Source of the DNA: VYFG01 sp965204165
GTDB taxonomy: Bacteria; Pseudomonadota; Gammaproteobacteria; Arenicellales; Poriferihabitantaceae
DNA: 64,000 nucleotides
Reading direction: 5' to 3'
Assembly: GCA_965204165.1 (NCBI GenBank)
Contig: OZ241969.1
Coordinates: 2,232,001-2,296,000 of the forward strand
This document shows positions 1 to 9,231 of the stretch, piece by piece; position 1 is the first letter of the stretch, and the number at the start of each line of letters is the position of its first letter. The translations under genes were made by a program, and so were the position numbers. Below the pieces are notes generated by a model. That model was given only the letters and a program-made list of their open reading frames with translations, was not told where the DNA came from and did not search any database.

Positions 1-439
1 CGATGGCCGGGAAAATTTCGTCTTGAAAAAGGTAGCGGAGGTTGGATATAGTCGTCGCAAGGGGCATCGGGTTGTTCGGCGGCGCAGTGTGTGTTTCAAG
101 ACTTCACTATACCACCGTCCGACCCCTTGGCCCTGCTTTGAAAATCGCCTGTTGGGGTGAAAAACTCGCTCAATCAGGCAATTTTGCAAGTCCTTCCTGT
201 TGTAAATTCTTTGAATTACGGATTAATCGTTTTTTGGAATAGAATTCCGAAAACTCACAAGCTGGTTCGGGCGACGCTCCTGCCCCGCAGGGACTTTCGC
301 GGCTGGTGTATGGCTGATACCGCCGGGCGGGCCACCCGTCTGCGTCCGAAGACGGCATGACTGCCGGAACCCATCCGCATGATCGGATGGATTGCCTCAC
401 GGGAGGCATGGAGGGTTCTTGGTCAGATTGCTTGTAGGG
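1..439. other. Intergenic, no supported gene
   Basis: No open frame here has recognisable protein features, and no RNA gene is evident. The part up to about 250 is relatively AT-rich. It lies beyond the 3' end of the minus-strand LysR gene, and its left neighbour is outside the window. Confidence 0.5.
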
Positions 440-1375
440 TCAGGGTCCGGCGTGGACGGTCTCTTTCGTCAGGGCCCCGAGGGCCTCGAGACACCGGTGG
501 GCTGCCGGCCGCAGGCGTCCGCGTTCGGTGAACCTGGCGAAACAGCCCCGGTCCAGTTCGACGAAGCTGTCGGAGACCGTGACCAGCGCCCCCGAATCAA
601 TGTGGTGGTCGATGAAGTGGCGCCAGCCGAGCGCGAGACCCTGCCCGGCGATGGCTGCTTCGAGCAGGTAGACGTAGTCCTCGATATCGGTATACCGGGG
701 CGCCGGCGTAGGAAACCCGGCGGACTCGAACCAGTCATGCCAATTCGCCCAGCTTGGCGCGGCCCGCGCAAGCCGGAGAAATGGCACCGAACTCCACTCC
801 GCAACGGGACGGGTCAGGACCTGCGCGTGGGCTGTGGCGAAGCCGGGCGAACAAACCGGCGTGATGGCCTCATTGAAAACCGCCACCATGTCCTCGGATA
901 CGTCGGCATCCTTTTCGAAGATGAGCATCAGGTCGACTTCACCTTCGTCCAAGCGGTTGAGCATGTCGTAGTCGAGCGTGAGGATGCGCAGGCAGATATC
1001 CTCTCCGAGGGTCCGGCGCAGGGTCTCGAAGCGAGGCATCACGAACAGGTGCGAGGTGCCATGACCGCAGGCGACGACCACCCGCTGGCCCTCCGGGATG
1101 CTCGAAGCCGTGAGCGCCCCCGCGGCGATGCGCTCCAGGCCGATGGCGACGGAGTGATGGAAGACCTCCCCCGCCGGTGTGAGGCTGATGGTGCGATGGC
1201 CGCGTTCGAACAGCCGGACCGAGAGCTGGCGCTCCAGCTCGGCAATGGTGCGGCTGACGGCCGGCTGCGTGGTGTGGCACTCCTCGGCGGCGGCGCTGAA
1301 GCTCAGGTGCCTGGCGGCGCTCTCGAAAATGCGCAGGGAGCGCATCGAGGGCAGCGAGCCCCGGGGAATTTGCAT
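440..1375 (-). CDS. LysR-family transcriptional regulator (GcvA-like), paralogue 1
   Basis: A 311-aa DNA-binding regulator. The N-terminal winged helix begins MRSLRIFESAARHLSF and includes the LysR helix signature TTQPAVSRTIAELE. The substrate-binding domain fills the rest and contains GVxLGW-like and DYVYL segments typical of GcvA-like members. The start at 1375 is chosen because the LysR fold begins about ten residues later; the open frame extends upstream to 1528 without domain content. It is one of three close paralogues in this window (also 15812-16774 and 18744-19676). It is divergent from the RTX gene at 1786, so it may control that gene as well as itself; this is inference from layout. 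The inducer is unknown. Confidence 0.9.
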   Translation of the reverse strand: MQIPRGSLPSMRSLRIFESAARHLSFSAAAEECHTTQPAVSRTIAELERQLSVRLFERGHRTISLTPAGEVFHHSVAIGLERIAAGALTASSIPEGQRVVVACGHGTSHLFVMPRFETLRRTLGEDICLRILTLDYDMLNRLDEGEVDLMLIFEKDADVSEDMVAVFNEAITPVCSPGFATAHAQVLTRPVAEWSSVPFLRLARAAPSWANWHDWFESAGFPTPAPRYTDIEDYVYLLEAAIAGQGLALGWRHFIDHHIDSGALVTVSDSFVELDRGCFARFTERGRLRPAAHRCLEALGALTKETVHAGP

Positions 1376-1785
1376 ATCCGAAAAGGTATCCACTTCGTGA
1401 ATTTTTGGTATTTCACAAACCGGAACTGTAACCGTTATAAATACAGTCTGCCACCGTCTGGATCCAGAGATCGGCCGTCGCGGCCGGGCACGGGCGGAAT
1501 CGGGCCGTGCATGGCCTCCTGATACCACGCCTGAAATACGGCTGGAAGAACAGGCGGCGCATCGGGGAACCCGTGGGGTGGGTATGAATTTCAGTCAATC
1601 CTACGGCGATCCAAACCATGAACGGGGAGCGTTTGCATGTGCTGGAGAGAATCCCGGAGGAAGAGTCCATGGTGTCTGCCGCCGGCGAGCCGCACGGGTC
1701 GGCCGTGGGGATTCGGTCCCTTTCGATCGTATTCCCCGAACTGTTCTGCTTTTCTTGTTTCTATTTCAAGGCATAGGTAAAAAAA
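1376..1785. other. Divergent promoter region, LysR paralogue 1 / RTX gene
   Basis: A 410-bp non-coding stretch separating the minus-strand lysR from the plus-strand RTX gene. It holds the dyad annotated at 1397-1416. No strong ribosome binding site precedes the RTX ATG at 1786; only a weak AGG in an A-rich run is seen. Confidence 0.5.
1397..1422. promoter_or_regulatory. Putative LysR-type operator (GTGAA-N10-TTCAC)
   Basis: A perfect 5-bp inverted repeat, GTGAA (1397-1401) and TTCAC (1412-1416), lies just upstream of the lysR start. The stretch TTGGTATTTCACAAACC recurs almost unchanged upstream of the third lysR paralogue (TTGGCATTTCACAAACC near 19706-19722). This suggests a shared autoregulatory site. 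An alternative is a remnant of an older, longer N-terminus. Confidence 0.45.
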
Positions 1786-1800
1786 ATGTTTGACGACAGT

Positions 1801-3308
1801 CTGACCAGGAGCCCGAATTTCGATACGGTCGCCGTGGGCAATCCGGTGACGGGCGAGATCGGCCACGCGGGCGACCTCGACTGGTTTTCGGTGACGCTGG
1901 AGGCGGGCAAGACCTACCGGATCGACCTGAACGGGGCGTCGAGCGGCGCCGGCACGCTGGACGATCCGTACCTGCGGGGTCTTTACGACGCGGGCGGCAA
2001 CCGGATCGCTGGCACGTCAAACGACGACGGCGGGCCGGGCGATGACAGCCAGGTGACGTTCACGGTCCAGACCACCGGCACGTACTATGTGGCAGCCGAA
2101 GCCCGGAGCAGCAGCGACACGGGAACGTACCGGTTGTCGGTGACGGACATCTCGGACAACAGCCAGGACGATATCGGGGCTTCGACGGGGGCGGCCGGGA
2201 CGGTTGCGGTGGGCGGTACGGCGACTGGCGAGGTCGGCCATGCGGGCGACAATGACTGGTTCGCGGTGACGCTGGAGGCGGGCAAGACCTACCGAATCGA
2301 CCTGAAGGGCGCATCAAGCGGCACCGGCACGCTGCGCGATCCGTACCTGCAGGGTCTTTACGACGCGGACGGCAATGCAGTCGCGGGCGTGTCGGACGAT
2401 AACAGCGGCCGGGGCTCGGACAGCCAGTTGACATTCACGGCGCAGACGGGTGGCACCTACCATGTGTCGGCCAGCGCCCGGGGGGACTGGACAGGAACCT
2501 ACCGAGTATCGGTGACGGATGTCACGGATGGCGCGCAGGATGATTACGGGGCTTCGACGGGGACGGCCGGGACGGTTGCGGTGGGCGGTTCGGCGACGGG
2601 CGACATCGGCCATGCGGGGGACAATGACTGGTTCGCGGTGACTCTGGAGGCGGGCAAGACCTACCGCATCGACCTGAACGGGGCGTCGAGCGGCGTCGGC
2701 ACACTAGTAGACCCGTACCTGCGGGGCATCCACGACGCAGACGGCAACCGGATCGACGGCACGTCGAACGACGACGGCGGCCCGGGCGATGACAGCCAGT
2801 TGACGTTCACGGCACAGGCGGACGGCACCTACTATGTGTCGGCCGACGCCTGGAGCAGCAGCGACACGGGCACGTACCGTTTGTCGGTAACGGACATCTC
2901 GGACGACAGCCAGGACGACTACGGGGCATCGACCGAGGACACCGGGACGGTTGCGGTGGGCGGTTCGACGACGGGCGAGGTCGGCCATGTGGGCGACAAT
3001 GACTGGTTCGCGGTGACGCTGGAGGCGGGCAAGACCTACCGGATCGACCTGGAGGGCGCATCCGGCGGCGACGGCACGCTGCGCGACCCGGTTCTGCAGG
3101 GCCTATACGATGCCGACGGCGATGCGGTCGCGGGCATGACGGACGATAACAGCGGTCGGGGCTCGGACAGCCAGCTGACGTTCACGGCGCAGACGGCCGG
3201 GAAATACTACGTGTCGGCCGGCGCCGGGGGAACCGATACCGGCACCTACCGGTTGTCGGTGACGGATGTCACGGACGGCGACCTGGACGATTTCGGGGCC
3301 TCGACGGG
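1801..3308 (+). repeat. PPC-like repeats 1-4 (alternating A/B types)
   Basis: Four near-identical repeats. Odd repeats carry the version RGLYDAGGNRIAGTSNDDGG (type A) and even repeats carry QGLYDADGNAVAGVSDDNSG (type B). The A/B alternation continues across the transposon into repeats 5-9, so the array grew by duplication of two-repeat units. Confidence 0.8.
3304..3308. repeat. Target-site duplication, left copy (ACGGG)
   Basis: ACGGG directly precedes TGTTA at the left end of the 4.1-kb transposon. The same five bases follow the right end at 7414-7418. Keeping one copy regenerates the repeat consensus seen elsewhere in the gene. Confidence 0.9.
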
Positions 3309-3340
3309 TGTTAGGACTCACATAATTTGAACCTGGCTGT

Positions 3341-3412
3341 CCCGGATTATCTGGAAGGCAAGTGGGACGGTTTGGCCTGGATTGTGCCAACTTTATTTCT
3401 GGCCCGGATTAT
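3341..3412. repeat. Internal direct repeats in transposon left end
   Basis: CCCGGATTAT occurs at 3341-3350 and again at 3403-3412, 62 bp apart, inside the 186-bp non-coding left end. Repeated motifs near an end are typical of transposase-binding sites in TniA/TnsB-type elements. No clear third copy was found at the right end, so the role is uncertain. Confidence 0.35.
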
Positions 3413-3494
3413 TTCGGGATTTCTTCCCGGCAGTTTTCAGGAAGCCTGAGGAGAAGCGCGCCAGGGCCGGGAAGGCCGCGGTCCCGCCCGGGAT

Positions 3495-4343
3495 TCAGAA
3501 GACGGTGGCCCGGAGCAGGTCGTTCCAGTCCTTGACGCCCTCGGGGCGGATTCGCACGACGCGTGGGTCCGTCCGGAGGGATTCGGCGCACCGGTCCCCG
3601 GTGGGGTCGGCGTCGTACCCGCACAGGATGGTGCGGACGCGGGGGTCATGGAGCCACGGGGGCAGTCTGGCGGTGGCCCCGGCGGTGGACAGGATGCAGT
3701 CGGGTTTGCGGGACAGGGGCAGGAGCCATGCGGACAGGGCGTCGATGGCGGACTCGACGATGAGGACGGTTCCGCCGACGGGTTCCCGGTTGTCGGGCCG
3801 CGTCGGGCAGGTGATCCGGAAGGCGCCGCGTTTCCGGCTGGAGCCCCTGGCGAGGCCCCGGAAGACGGTTTTTCCGGATCGGCTGTCGAACCCCACGAGT
3901 TCGGCGCCCACGGTGCCGCCGTCGGTGCCGCGCATGACGAACACGGCGTTCCCGCGGCGGTCGGCGGAGACGATGCCCTCCTGGCGGCAGCGCTCGACGA
4001 GGTTTTCGTCGATGGACCGATGATCCTGCAGGTACTTCCGCACGGCGGCCCAGCGATCCCCGTCGGCGGGTTCCACGGTTCCCGGGGGCGCGATCCGCTC
4101 GAGGACGTCGATGGCACGGGGGAACTGGCACCGGCAGGCGTGCATGACCAGGTCGATGGCGCCGCCGCCGCCCTGCTGGAGGAGGTGGTCGTAGAACCGG
4201 GTTCCGTCGATGCCGATGACGCTGCCGGTCTTCTTCCAGCGGGTCCGGTCGCGGGGATCCCGGCGGTAGCCGACGGCGGCGGCGACGGTGTCGAGCGGGA
4301 GGTCGCGCAGGCGGCGCAGCCGCTCCGGATGGTAGCGGTTCAT
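3495..4343 (-). CDS. TOPRIM (primase-like) protein of the transposon
   Basis: A 282-aa protein. The N-terminal half resembles the DUF3991-type primase-associated region (FYDHLLQQGGGGAIDLVM). The C-terminal half is a TOPRIM fold with VLIVESAIDAL (Glu197) and GYDADPTG (Asp244, Asp246), the acidic residues that bind Mg2+ in DnaG and topoisomerases. The start at 4343 overlaps the ATPase stop by four bases; the open frame upstream is low-complexity Arg/Pro shadow. Its job in transposition is unknown. It could prime or nick DNA at the insertion, or process ends; this is inference. It is the last gene of the element's operon. Confidence 0.8.
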   Translation of the reverse strand: MNRYHPERLRRLRDLPLDTVAAAVGYRRDPRDRTRWKKTGSVIGIDGTRFYDHLLQQGGGGAIDLVMHACRCQFPRAIDVLERIAPPGTVEPADGDRWAAVRKYLQDHRSIDENLVERCRQEGIVSADRRGNAVFVMRGTDGGTVGAELVGFDSRSGKTVFRGLARGSSRKRGAFRITCPTRPDNREPVGGTVLIVESAIDALSAWLLPLSRKPDCILSTAGATARLPPWLHDPRVRTILCGYDADPTGDRCAESLRTDPRVVRIRPEGVKDWNDLLRATVF

Positions 4344-5140
4344 GTCCCGGTGTCGTCGACGGCCTTCTGGACGTCGCTGGTGTCCACCAGGTCGCGCTTG
4401 CCGATGGCGGCGGCGCACAGGGCGAGGTGGGCGACGCGGTCGATGCGCCGGGGGACGCCGTTGGTGGCCTGTGCGATGGCCTCGACGGCCTCGTCCCGGA
4501 ACAGGGGGACGGCGGCGCCGGCGAGCTTCAGGCGGTGCTCGAGGTATCCGGTGACCTCCTCGCGTTCGAGGCCGTCGAGATGGCAGCGCACGACGACGCG
4601 CTGGCTGAGGGACTCGTAGACGGCCATGGCGAGGCGCTTTCGCAGCTCGGTGTGGCCGGCGAGGAGGAGGCACAGGCGGTTGTCGGAGTCCATGCGGTAG
4701 TTGGTGAGCAGGCGGAGTTCCTCGAGCAGGCCGGCGGCGAGGAGATGGGCCTCGTCGATGACGAGGAAGGGCATCTGGCGGCCGTCCTTGACCTGGCGGG
4801 AGACTTCCTCGCGGATGGCGTGGAAGGCCTGGGCGCGCTGCTTCGTCAGGGGCAGCCCGAAGGCCTGCAGGATGGCGGTGTAGAGGTCGACGACGCTGCC
4901 GGTGGTCAGGGAGATGTACCGGTGGCGGTAGAGGCCGGGATGGAGGTTGCCTGCGATCCGGCGGCAGACGGTGGACTTGCCGCAGCCGGGCTCGCCGGTG
5001 AGCAGGCCGATGCCGCGCAGTTCCAGGAGGTGGCGGATCCGTGCGTCGGCCTCCTCCTGCCCCCTGGTCGGGAACAGTTCGTCGATCCCGATGGAGGGCT
5101 CGAAGGGGTAGCGGGTGAGTGCGAAGTGGGTCCTGTACAT
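4340..5140 (-). CDS. ExeA/TniB-like AAA+ ATPase of the transposon
   Basis: A 266-aa ATPase with Walker A GEPGCGKST (49-57), Walker B FLVIDEAH (125-132), and a C-terminal region with the lid sequence NGVPRRIDR. The opening MYRTHFALTRYPFEP is characteristic of the ExeA/GspA-like family, which includes transposon target-selection ATPases related to TniB, TnsC and MuB. By family knowledge it should bind ATP and DNA and direct the transposase to target sites. It starts one base after the transposase stop and is probably co-translated with it. Confidence 0.88.
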   Translation of the reverse strand: MYRTHFALTRYPFEPSIGIDELFPTRGQEEADARIRHLLELRGIGLLTGEPGCGKSTVCRRIAGNLHPGLYRHRYISLTTGSVVDLYTAILQAFGLPLTKQRAQAFHAIREEVSRQVKDGRQMPFLVIDEAHLLAAGLLEELRLLTNYRMDSDNRLCLLLAGHTELRKRLAMAVYESLSQRVVVRCHLDGLEREEVTGYLEHRLKLAGAAVPLFRDEAVEAIAQATNGVPRRIDRVAHLALCAAAIGKRDLVDTSDVQKAVDDTGT

Positions 5141-5141
5141 G

Positions 5142-6464
5142 TCATTCCTCCGTGTCGGATGATTCGGGATGATCGGGACCGGAACCGGCGTTCCGGAAGG
5201 ACAGGCCGTCCGACGCGGGGCGGCGCCGGATGCGGGCGTTGGCGTGGATGTCGACCAGCGTGGCGATGCCGGCGCCCTTGCCCTGGTGGACCACGGCCAG
5301 GGGCCGGGACGGCGGGGCCGCGGGGTCGTACCGCAGGATCACGTACTCCCCGATCAGCCAGGCATCGACCTCGTAGACGCGGGCCTCGAAGTGCACGGTG
5401 CGGTCCTTCCTGACCTTGCGCCGCTTCTCGAGCAGGAACAGGTCGGCGAGGTCCATGCCGGGGTCCACGAGGCGAACCCCGGAGGCGCACAGGGCCCACT
5501 GCTCCAGCGGGGTCCGGCCGCCCAGGCCCTGGTGGGGATTGCGGTGGTACTCCCCCTCGATCCAGGCCTGCAGCTTGCCGTTGAGGGCATCGAGGCTCCG
5601 GAGGTCCTCCGGGACCAGCCCGGAGAGGAACTGCTGGCGAACCGTCCTGAGCCATCTCTCCATCTTTCCCTTCCCCGCCGGCTGGAAGGGCTTGGCGTGG
5701 ATCAGTGCGGTCCCCAGCCGCGCGCAGACGATCTCCAGGGCCTTGGAGCGGTAATTGGCCCCGTTGTCGCAATAGAGCCTGTCCGGGATGCAACGCCTCT
5801 CGATGGCCAGGCGGAACACCGGCAGGAAGGCCGCCACGCTCTCGGAGAAGGCGAAGGCCGCATGGGGGATCACCCGGGTGGCGTCGTCCAGGAACGCGAT
5901 CAGGTAGACCTTGCGGGCATGGCCCCGGCGGTCCCGGACCCGGGGGCCGTGGAGCACGTCCGACTGCCACAGCTCCCCCGCCCACTCGTAGGCGAAGCGC
6001 CGACGGTCGACGCCCCCGGGACCGTTCCCCGGCGGCGGGTCCATCAGGCCCAGCGACTTCAGCATCCGGCCCACCGTGGACCGCGGCAGCCGGACCGACC
6101 GCGGCACCAGCCCCCGGTCATGGGCCTGCGCGATCAGCCTGCGCACGCTCAGGTGCGGCTCGGCCCGCTTCAGCCCCGCCAGCGCCTCCACCGTCTCCGG
6201 GGACAGGCGGCGCTGCCCGTGGCGATCGGCCCGCGCCTTCGGAACCAGGGCGTCGAACCCGTCCCTGCGGTAGTCCTGCAGCCAGCCCCGGATGGTCTCC
6301 GACGCCACCCGGGTGCGATCCGATCCCGGGATGTCCCACGTCCGCTCCGACAGCTCCCGGGCCTTCGGCGCCACCTTGCCATGGGGCTCCGGCAACAGGG
6401 TCGCTATGACGCGGTACCGGAACAGCGCGATTTCGTTGGGTTCGGGGGGATTCTTGCGGCTCAT
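5142..6464 (-). CDS. DD(35)E transposase (rve integrase core, TniA/Mu-like)
   Basis: A 440-aa transposase. The N-terminal part has helix-turn-helix segments (about residues 30-140). The retroviral-integrase core carries Asp169 (LWQSDVLHGP), Asp233 (LYCDNGANY) and Glu269 (GKMERWLR), giving an exact DD(35)E spacing. A C-terminal beta-rich region follows, as in Mu-type transposases. Start at 6464 is chosen because it overlaps the preceding stop (ATGA) and gives the family-like opening MSRKNPPEPN; the longer open frame to 6782 is read out of the upstream gene. It should catalyse strand transfer with 5-bp staggered joining, which agrees with the duplication observed. Confidence 0.92.
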   Translation of the reverse strand: MSRKNPPEPNEIALFRYRVIATLLPEPHGKVAPKARELSERTWDIPGSDRTRVASETIRGWLQDYRRDGFDALVPKARADRHGQRRLSPETVEALAGLKRAEPHLSVRRLIAQAHDRGLVPRSVRLPRSTVGRMLKSLGLMDPPPGNGPGGVDRRRFAYEWAGELWQSDVLHGPRVRDRRGHARKVYLIAFLDDATRVIPHAAFAFSESVAAFLPVFRLAIERRCIPDRLYCDNGANYRSKALEIVCARLGTALIHAKPFQPAGKGKMERWLRTVRQQFLSGLVPEDLRSLDALNGKLQAWIEGEYHRNPHQGLGGRTPLEQWALCASGVRLVDPGMDLADLFLLEKRRKVRKDRTVHFEARVYEVDAWLIGEYVILRYDPAAPPSRPLAVVHQGKGAGIATLVDIHANARIRRRPASDGLSFRNAGSGPDHPESSDTEE

Positions 6465-7138
6465 GGCGGTCCTCCATGGGGTCCGGATGGTTGTGGGACC
6501 GATTCTGATCCCCCAGCCGACCCCGAACCATGGCCGTTTCCTGTTGGCGGCCCCCTCGATGGATTCCAGCGCCGCGGCGGCAGACGGAATCCAACAGGAA
6601 ACGTGATCGAGCCCAGCTGCCCGTGACAGTGCGCCCGAAGGTCCCGGAGCGCCGTCTGCGAATCCAGCCGGGCGCGCAGGTCCGCCAGCGTCGGCTTCAT
6701 GCCGAAGAACCGCGGATGAAGGCCGGGCAGCATCCGCAGCAGGTCCTCCATCCACCCGCACCGCCGGCGCACCAGCCGCCATGGAATCACCGGATCCACA
6801 TGGGAGTCAAAAAAGAAACGGACCGCCGCCATCTTCCCGGACGCCTCGGCCACCACCGCGATCTCCTCGATCGCCTCCAGGGTCCCGCGCACCCCGCACG
6901 CCAGACAGTCGGGCAGCGCGCTGAACGTGGTGTGGCAGAACGCGCAGTACCACCGCCTCACCCGCATCCCCGCCGGCTCCACCCGTTCGTAGGTCCCGTG
7001 CCCGCACATCCCGCATCCCGCCCCCAGGCCCAGAAGGCACGGCGGGGGGCTTGCCTCCCGCCAGCCCTCCCGGATAACATACTCCTCAGCGGTCAGTCCC
7101 GTTTTATGTCGAAGTTGAATGGGCCCTCCACCGCTCAC
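6461..7138 (-). CDS. Zinc-ribbon protein of the transposon (DUF6431-like)
   Basis: A 225-aa protein with three CxxC pairs: Cys42/45, Cys65/68 and Cys78/81. The arrangement GHGTYERVEP...RRWYCAFCHTTFSALPD resembles the DUF6431-type zinc ribbon often found next to DDE transposases. It probably binds Zn2+ and contributes DNA binding or target choice; this is inference. The C-terminal 60 residues are Pro/Gly-rich and featureless. It is first in the element's operon, and its stop overlaps the transposase start. Confidence 0.7.
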   Translation of the reverse strand: MSGGGPIQLRHKTGLTAEEYVIREGWREASPPPCLLGLGAGCGMCGHGTYERVEPAGMRVRRWYCAFCHTTFSALPDCLACGVRGTLEAIEEIAVVAEASGKMAAVRFFFDSHVDPVIPWRLVRRRCGWMEDLLRMLPGLHPRFFGMKPTLADLRARLDSQTALRDLRAHCHGQLGSITFPVGFRLPPRRWNPSRGPPTGNGHGSGSAGGSESVPQPSGPHGGPP

Positions 7139-7413
7139 GGCCCGGCGATCGCCATCGCGCGGGCCACTTTCTTTTTTGATTCACCCGAAACCCACGGCGG
7201 TCACCGCCGGCCGGGATGAACAGGGGAAAACCGTCACGGCGCCAACGTCGGCACCATGACGGCTGCTCGAATCCCGCTGCTCGAAAGGGGCTGCCGGAAA
7301 ACAGCTGCCCGGAAGAAAAGCGTCCCGCTTTATATCAGATAGTGCACCACCCCGGCACGGAACAGTCCGGGTCAAAAACCATCATCCATGACGGTTTAAT
7401 CAGGGACGTAACA
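7139..7413. other. Transposon right end, non-coding
   Basis: A 275-bp stretch between the first transposon gene and the TAACA terminus. It should hold the element's promoter and transposase-binding sites. The motif CCATGACGG occurs twice (about 7252 and 7386). A frame from 7216 stays open through the terminus into the RTX gene. Confidence 0.6.
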
Positions 7414-7418
7414 ACGGG
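7414..7418. repeat. Target-site duplication, right copy (ACGGG)
   Basis: ACGGG immediately after the TAACA terminus, matching 3304-3308. Confidence 0.9.
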
Positions 7419-9231
7419 GACGGCCGGGACGGTTGCGGTGGGCGGTTCGGCGACGGGCGACATCGGCCATGCGGGGGACAATGACTGGTTCGCGGTGACT
7501 CTGGAGGCGGGCAAGACCTACCGGATCGACGTGAACGGGGCGTCGAGCGGCGCCGGCACACTAGTAGACCCGTATCTGCGGGGCATCCACGACGCGGACG
7601 GCAACCGGATCGACGGCACGTCGAACGACGACAGCGGCCCGGGCGATGACAGCCAGCTGAAGTTCACGGCGCAGACGGCCGGGACGTATTACGTGTCGGC
7701 CGAAGCCTGGGGTGGCGGCACGGGCACCTACCGGGTGTCGGTGACGGATGTCACGGACGACAGCCAGGATGACCAGGGGGTTACGACCGCTACGGCCGGG
7801 ACGGTTGCGGTGGGCGGTTCGGCGACGGGCGAGGTCGGCCATTCGGGCGACCTTGACTGGTTCGCGGTGACCCTGGAGGCGGGCAAGACCTACCGGATTG
7901 ACCTGAAGGGCGCATCGAGCGGCACCGGCACGCTGCGCGATCCGTACCTGCAGGGTCTTTACGACGCGGACGGCAATGCGATCACGGGCGTGTCGGACGA
8001 CGACAGCGGCCGGGGCTCGGACAGCCAGCTGACGTTCACGGCGCAGACGGGCGGGACATATTACGTGTCGGCCGGTGCCTGGGAAAACAATACCGGCACC
8101 TACCGGTTGTCGGTGACGGATGTCACGGACGGCGCGAAGGACGATTTCGGGGCCTCGTCGGGGACGGCCGGGACAGTCACGGTGGGCGGTTCGGCGACGG
8201 GCGAGATCGGCCACGCGGGCGACCAGGACTGGTTCGCGGTGACGCTGGAGGCGGGCAAGACCTACCGGATCGACCTGAACGGGGCGTCGAGCGGCGCCGG
8301 CACGCTGCAAGACCCGTATCTGCGGGGCATCCACGACGCGGACGGCAACCGGATCGGCGGCACCTCGAACGACGACGGCGGCCCGGGCGATGACAGCCAG
8401 CTGACGTTCACGGCACAGGCGGCCGGCACGTACTATGTGTCGGCCGACGCCTGGGGAAGCGGCACGGGCACGTACCGGTTGTCGGTTACGGACATTTCGG
8501 ACAACAGTTCGGATGACCACGGCGCTTCGATCGGGACGGCCGGGACGGTTGCGGTGGGCGGTTCGGCGACCGGCGAGGTCGGCCATGCGGGCGACACCGA
8601 CTGGTTCGCAGTGACGCTGGAGGCGGGCAAGACCTACCGGATCGACCTGAAGGGCGCATCGAGCGCCACTGGCACGCTGCGCGACCCGTTACTGCAGGGT
8701 CTTTACGACGCGGACGGTAATGCGATCACGGGCGTCTCGGACGATAACAGCGGCCGGGGCTCGGACAGCCAGCTGACATTTACGGTGCAGACGGGCGGCA
8801 CCTACCACGTGTCGGCCGGCGCCCGGGGAGACTGGACGGGGACCTACCGGTTGTCGGTGACGGATGTCACGGACGGCGCGCAGGACGATTTCGGGGCTTC
8901 GACGGGGACAGCCGGGACGGTCACGGTCGGAGGCTCGGCGACGGGGGCGGTCGGCCATGCGGGCGACCAGGACTGGTTCGCGGTGACGCTGCAGGCGGGC
9001 AAGGCCTACCGGATCGACCTGAAAGGCGCATCAAGCGGCGCAGGCACGCTGGGTGACCCGCATCTGCGGGGTCTTTACGACGCGAACGGCAACCTGGTCA
9101 CGGGCACCTCGAATGACGACGGCCAGTTGATGTTCACGGCACAGGCGGGTGGCACCTACCATGTCTCGGCCGGTGCCCGGGGAAGCGGTACGGGCACCTA
9201 CCGGTTGTCGGTGACGGATGTCACGATAGAC

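Larger units (their letters stand above)
1786..3330 (+). pseudogene. RTX/PPC-repeat secreted protein, 5' fragment cut by transposon
   Basis: The open frame encodes four complete repeats of about 115 aa, each opening with a (T/A)VAVGG-type strand, then GHAGDNDWFAVTLEAGKTYRIDL, resembling the bacterial pre-peptidase C-terminal (PPC) domain. Native sequence ends at 3308; the last ten or so residues (from GVRTHII) are read from the transposon end, then a stop. The native protein continues at 7419 in the same frame. Joined, the gene is 4137 nt (1378 aa). This fragment lacks the RTX repeats and the secretion signal, so it is probably not exported by the neighbouring type I system. No signal peptide is visible at the N-terminus, as expected for a type I substrate. 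Confidence 0.85.
3309..7413 (-). mobile_element. 4105-bp DDE transposon with ATPase, TOPRIM and zinc-ribbon genes
   Basis: Bounded by a 5-bp direct repeat and with termini TGTTA...TAACA; inner terminal sequences match only partly. A TGT/ACA end with 5-bp target duplication is typical of the Mu/Tn7/Tn5053-type (retroviral integrase-like) transposons. All four genes read leftward and are coupled: zinc-ribbon stop overlaps transposase start (ATGA), one base separates transposase from ATPase, and ATPase stop overlaps TOPRIM start (ATGA). No passenger genes are seen. Excision in silico restores the RTX frame precisely. I do not recognise a characterised element with exactly this gene set. Confidence 0.9.

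Noticed and set aside
3648..5413. Long plus-strand open frames opposite the transposon genes
   Set aside because: They are antisense shadows in GC-rich DNA, low in complexity (Gly/Ala/Arg runs), while the minus-strand frames carry catalytic motifs.
3309..7413. CRISPR-associated or cargo-carrying Tn7-like element
   Set aside because: No cas genes, repeats, tnsA/tniQ homologue or passenger genes are present within the borders.
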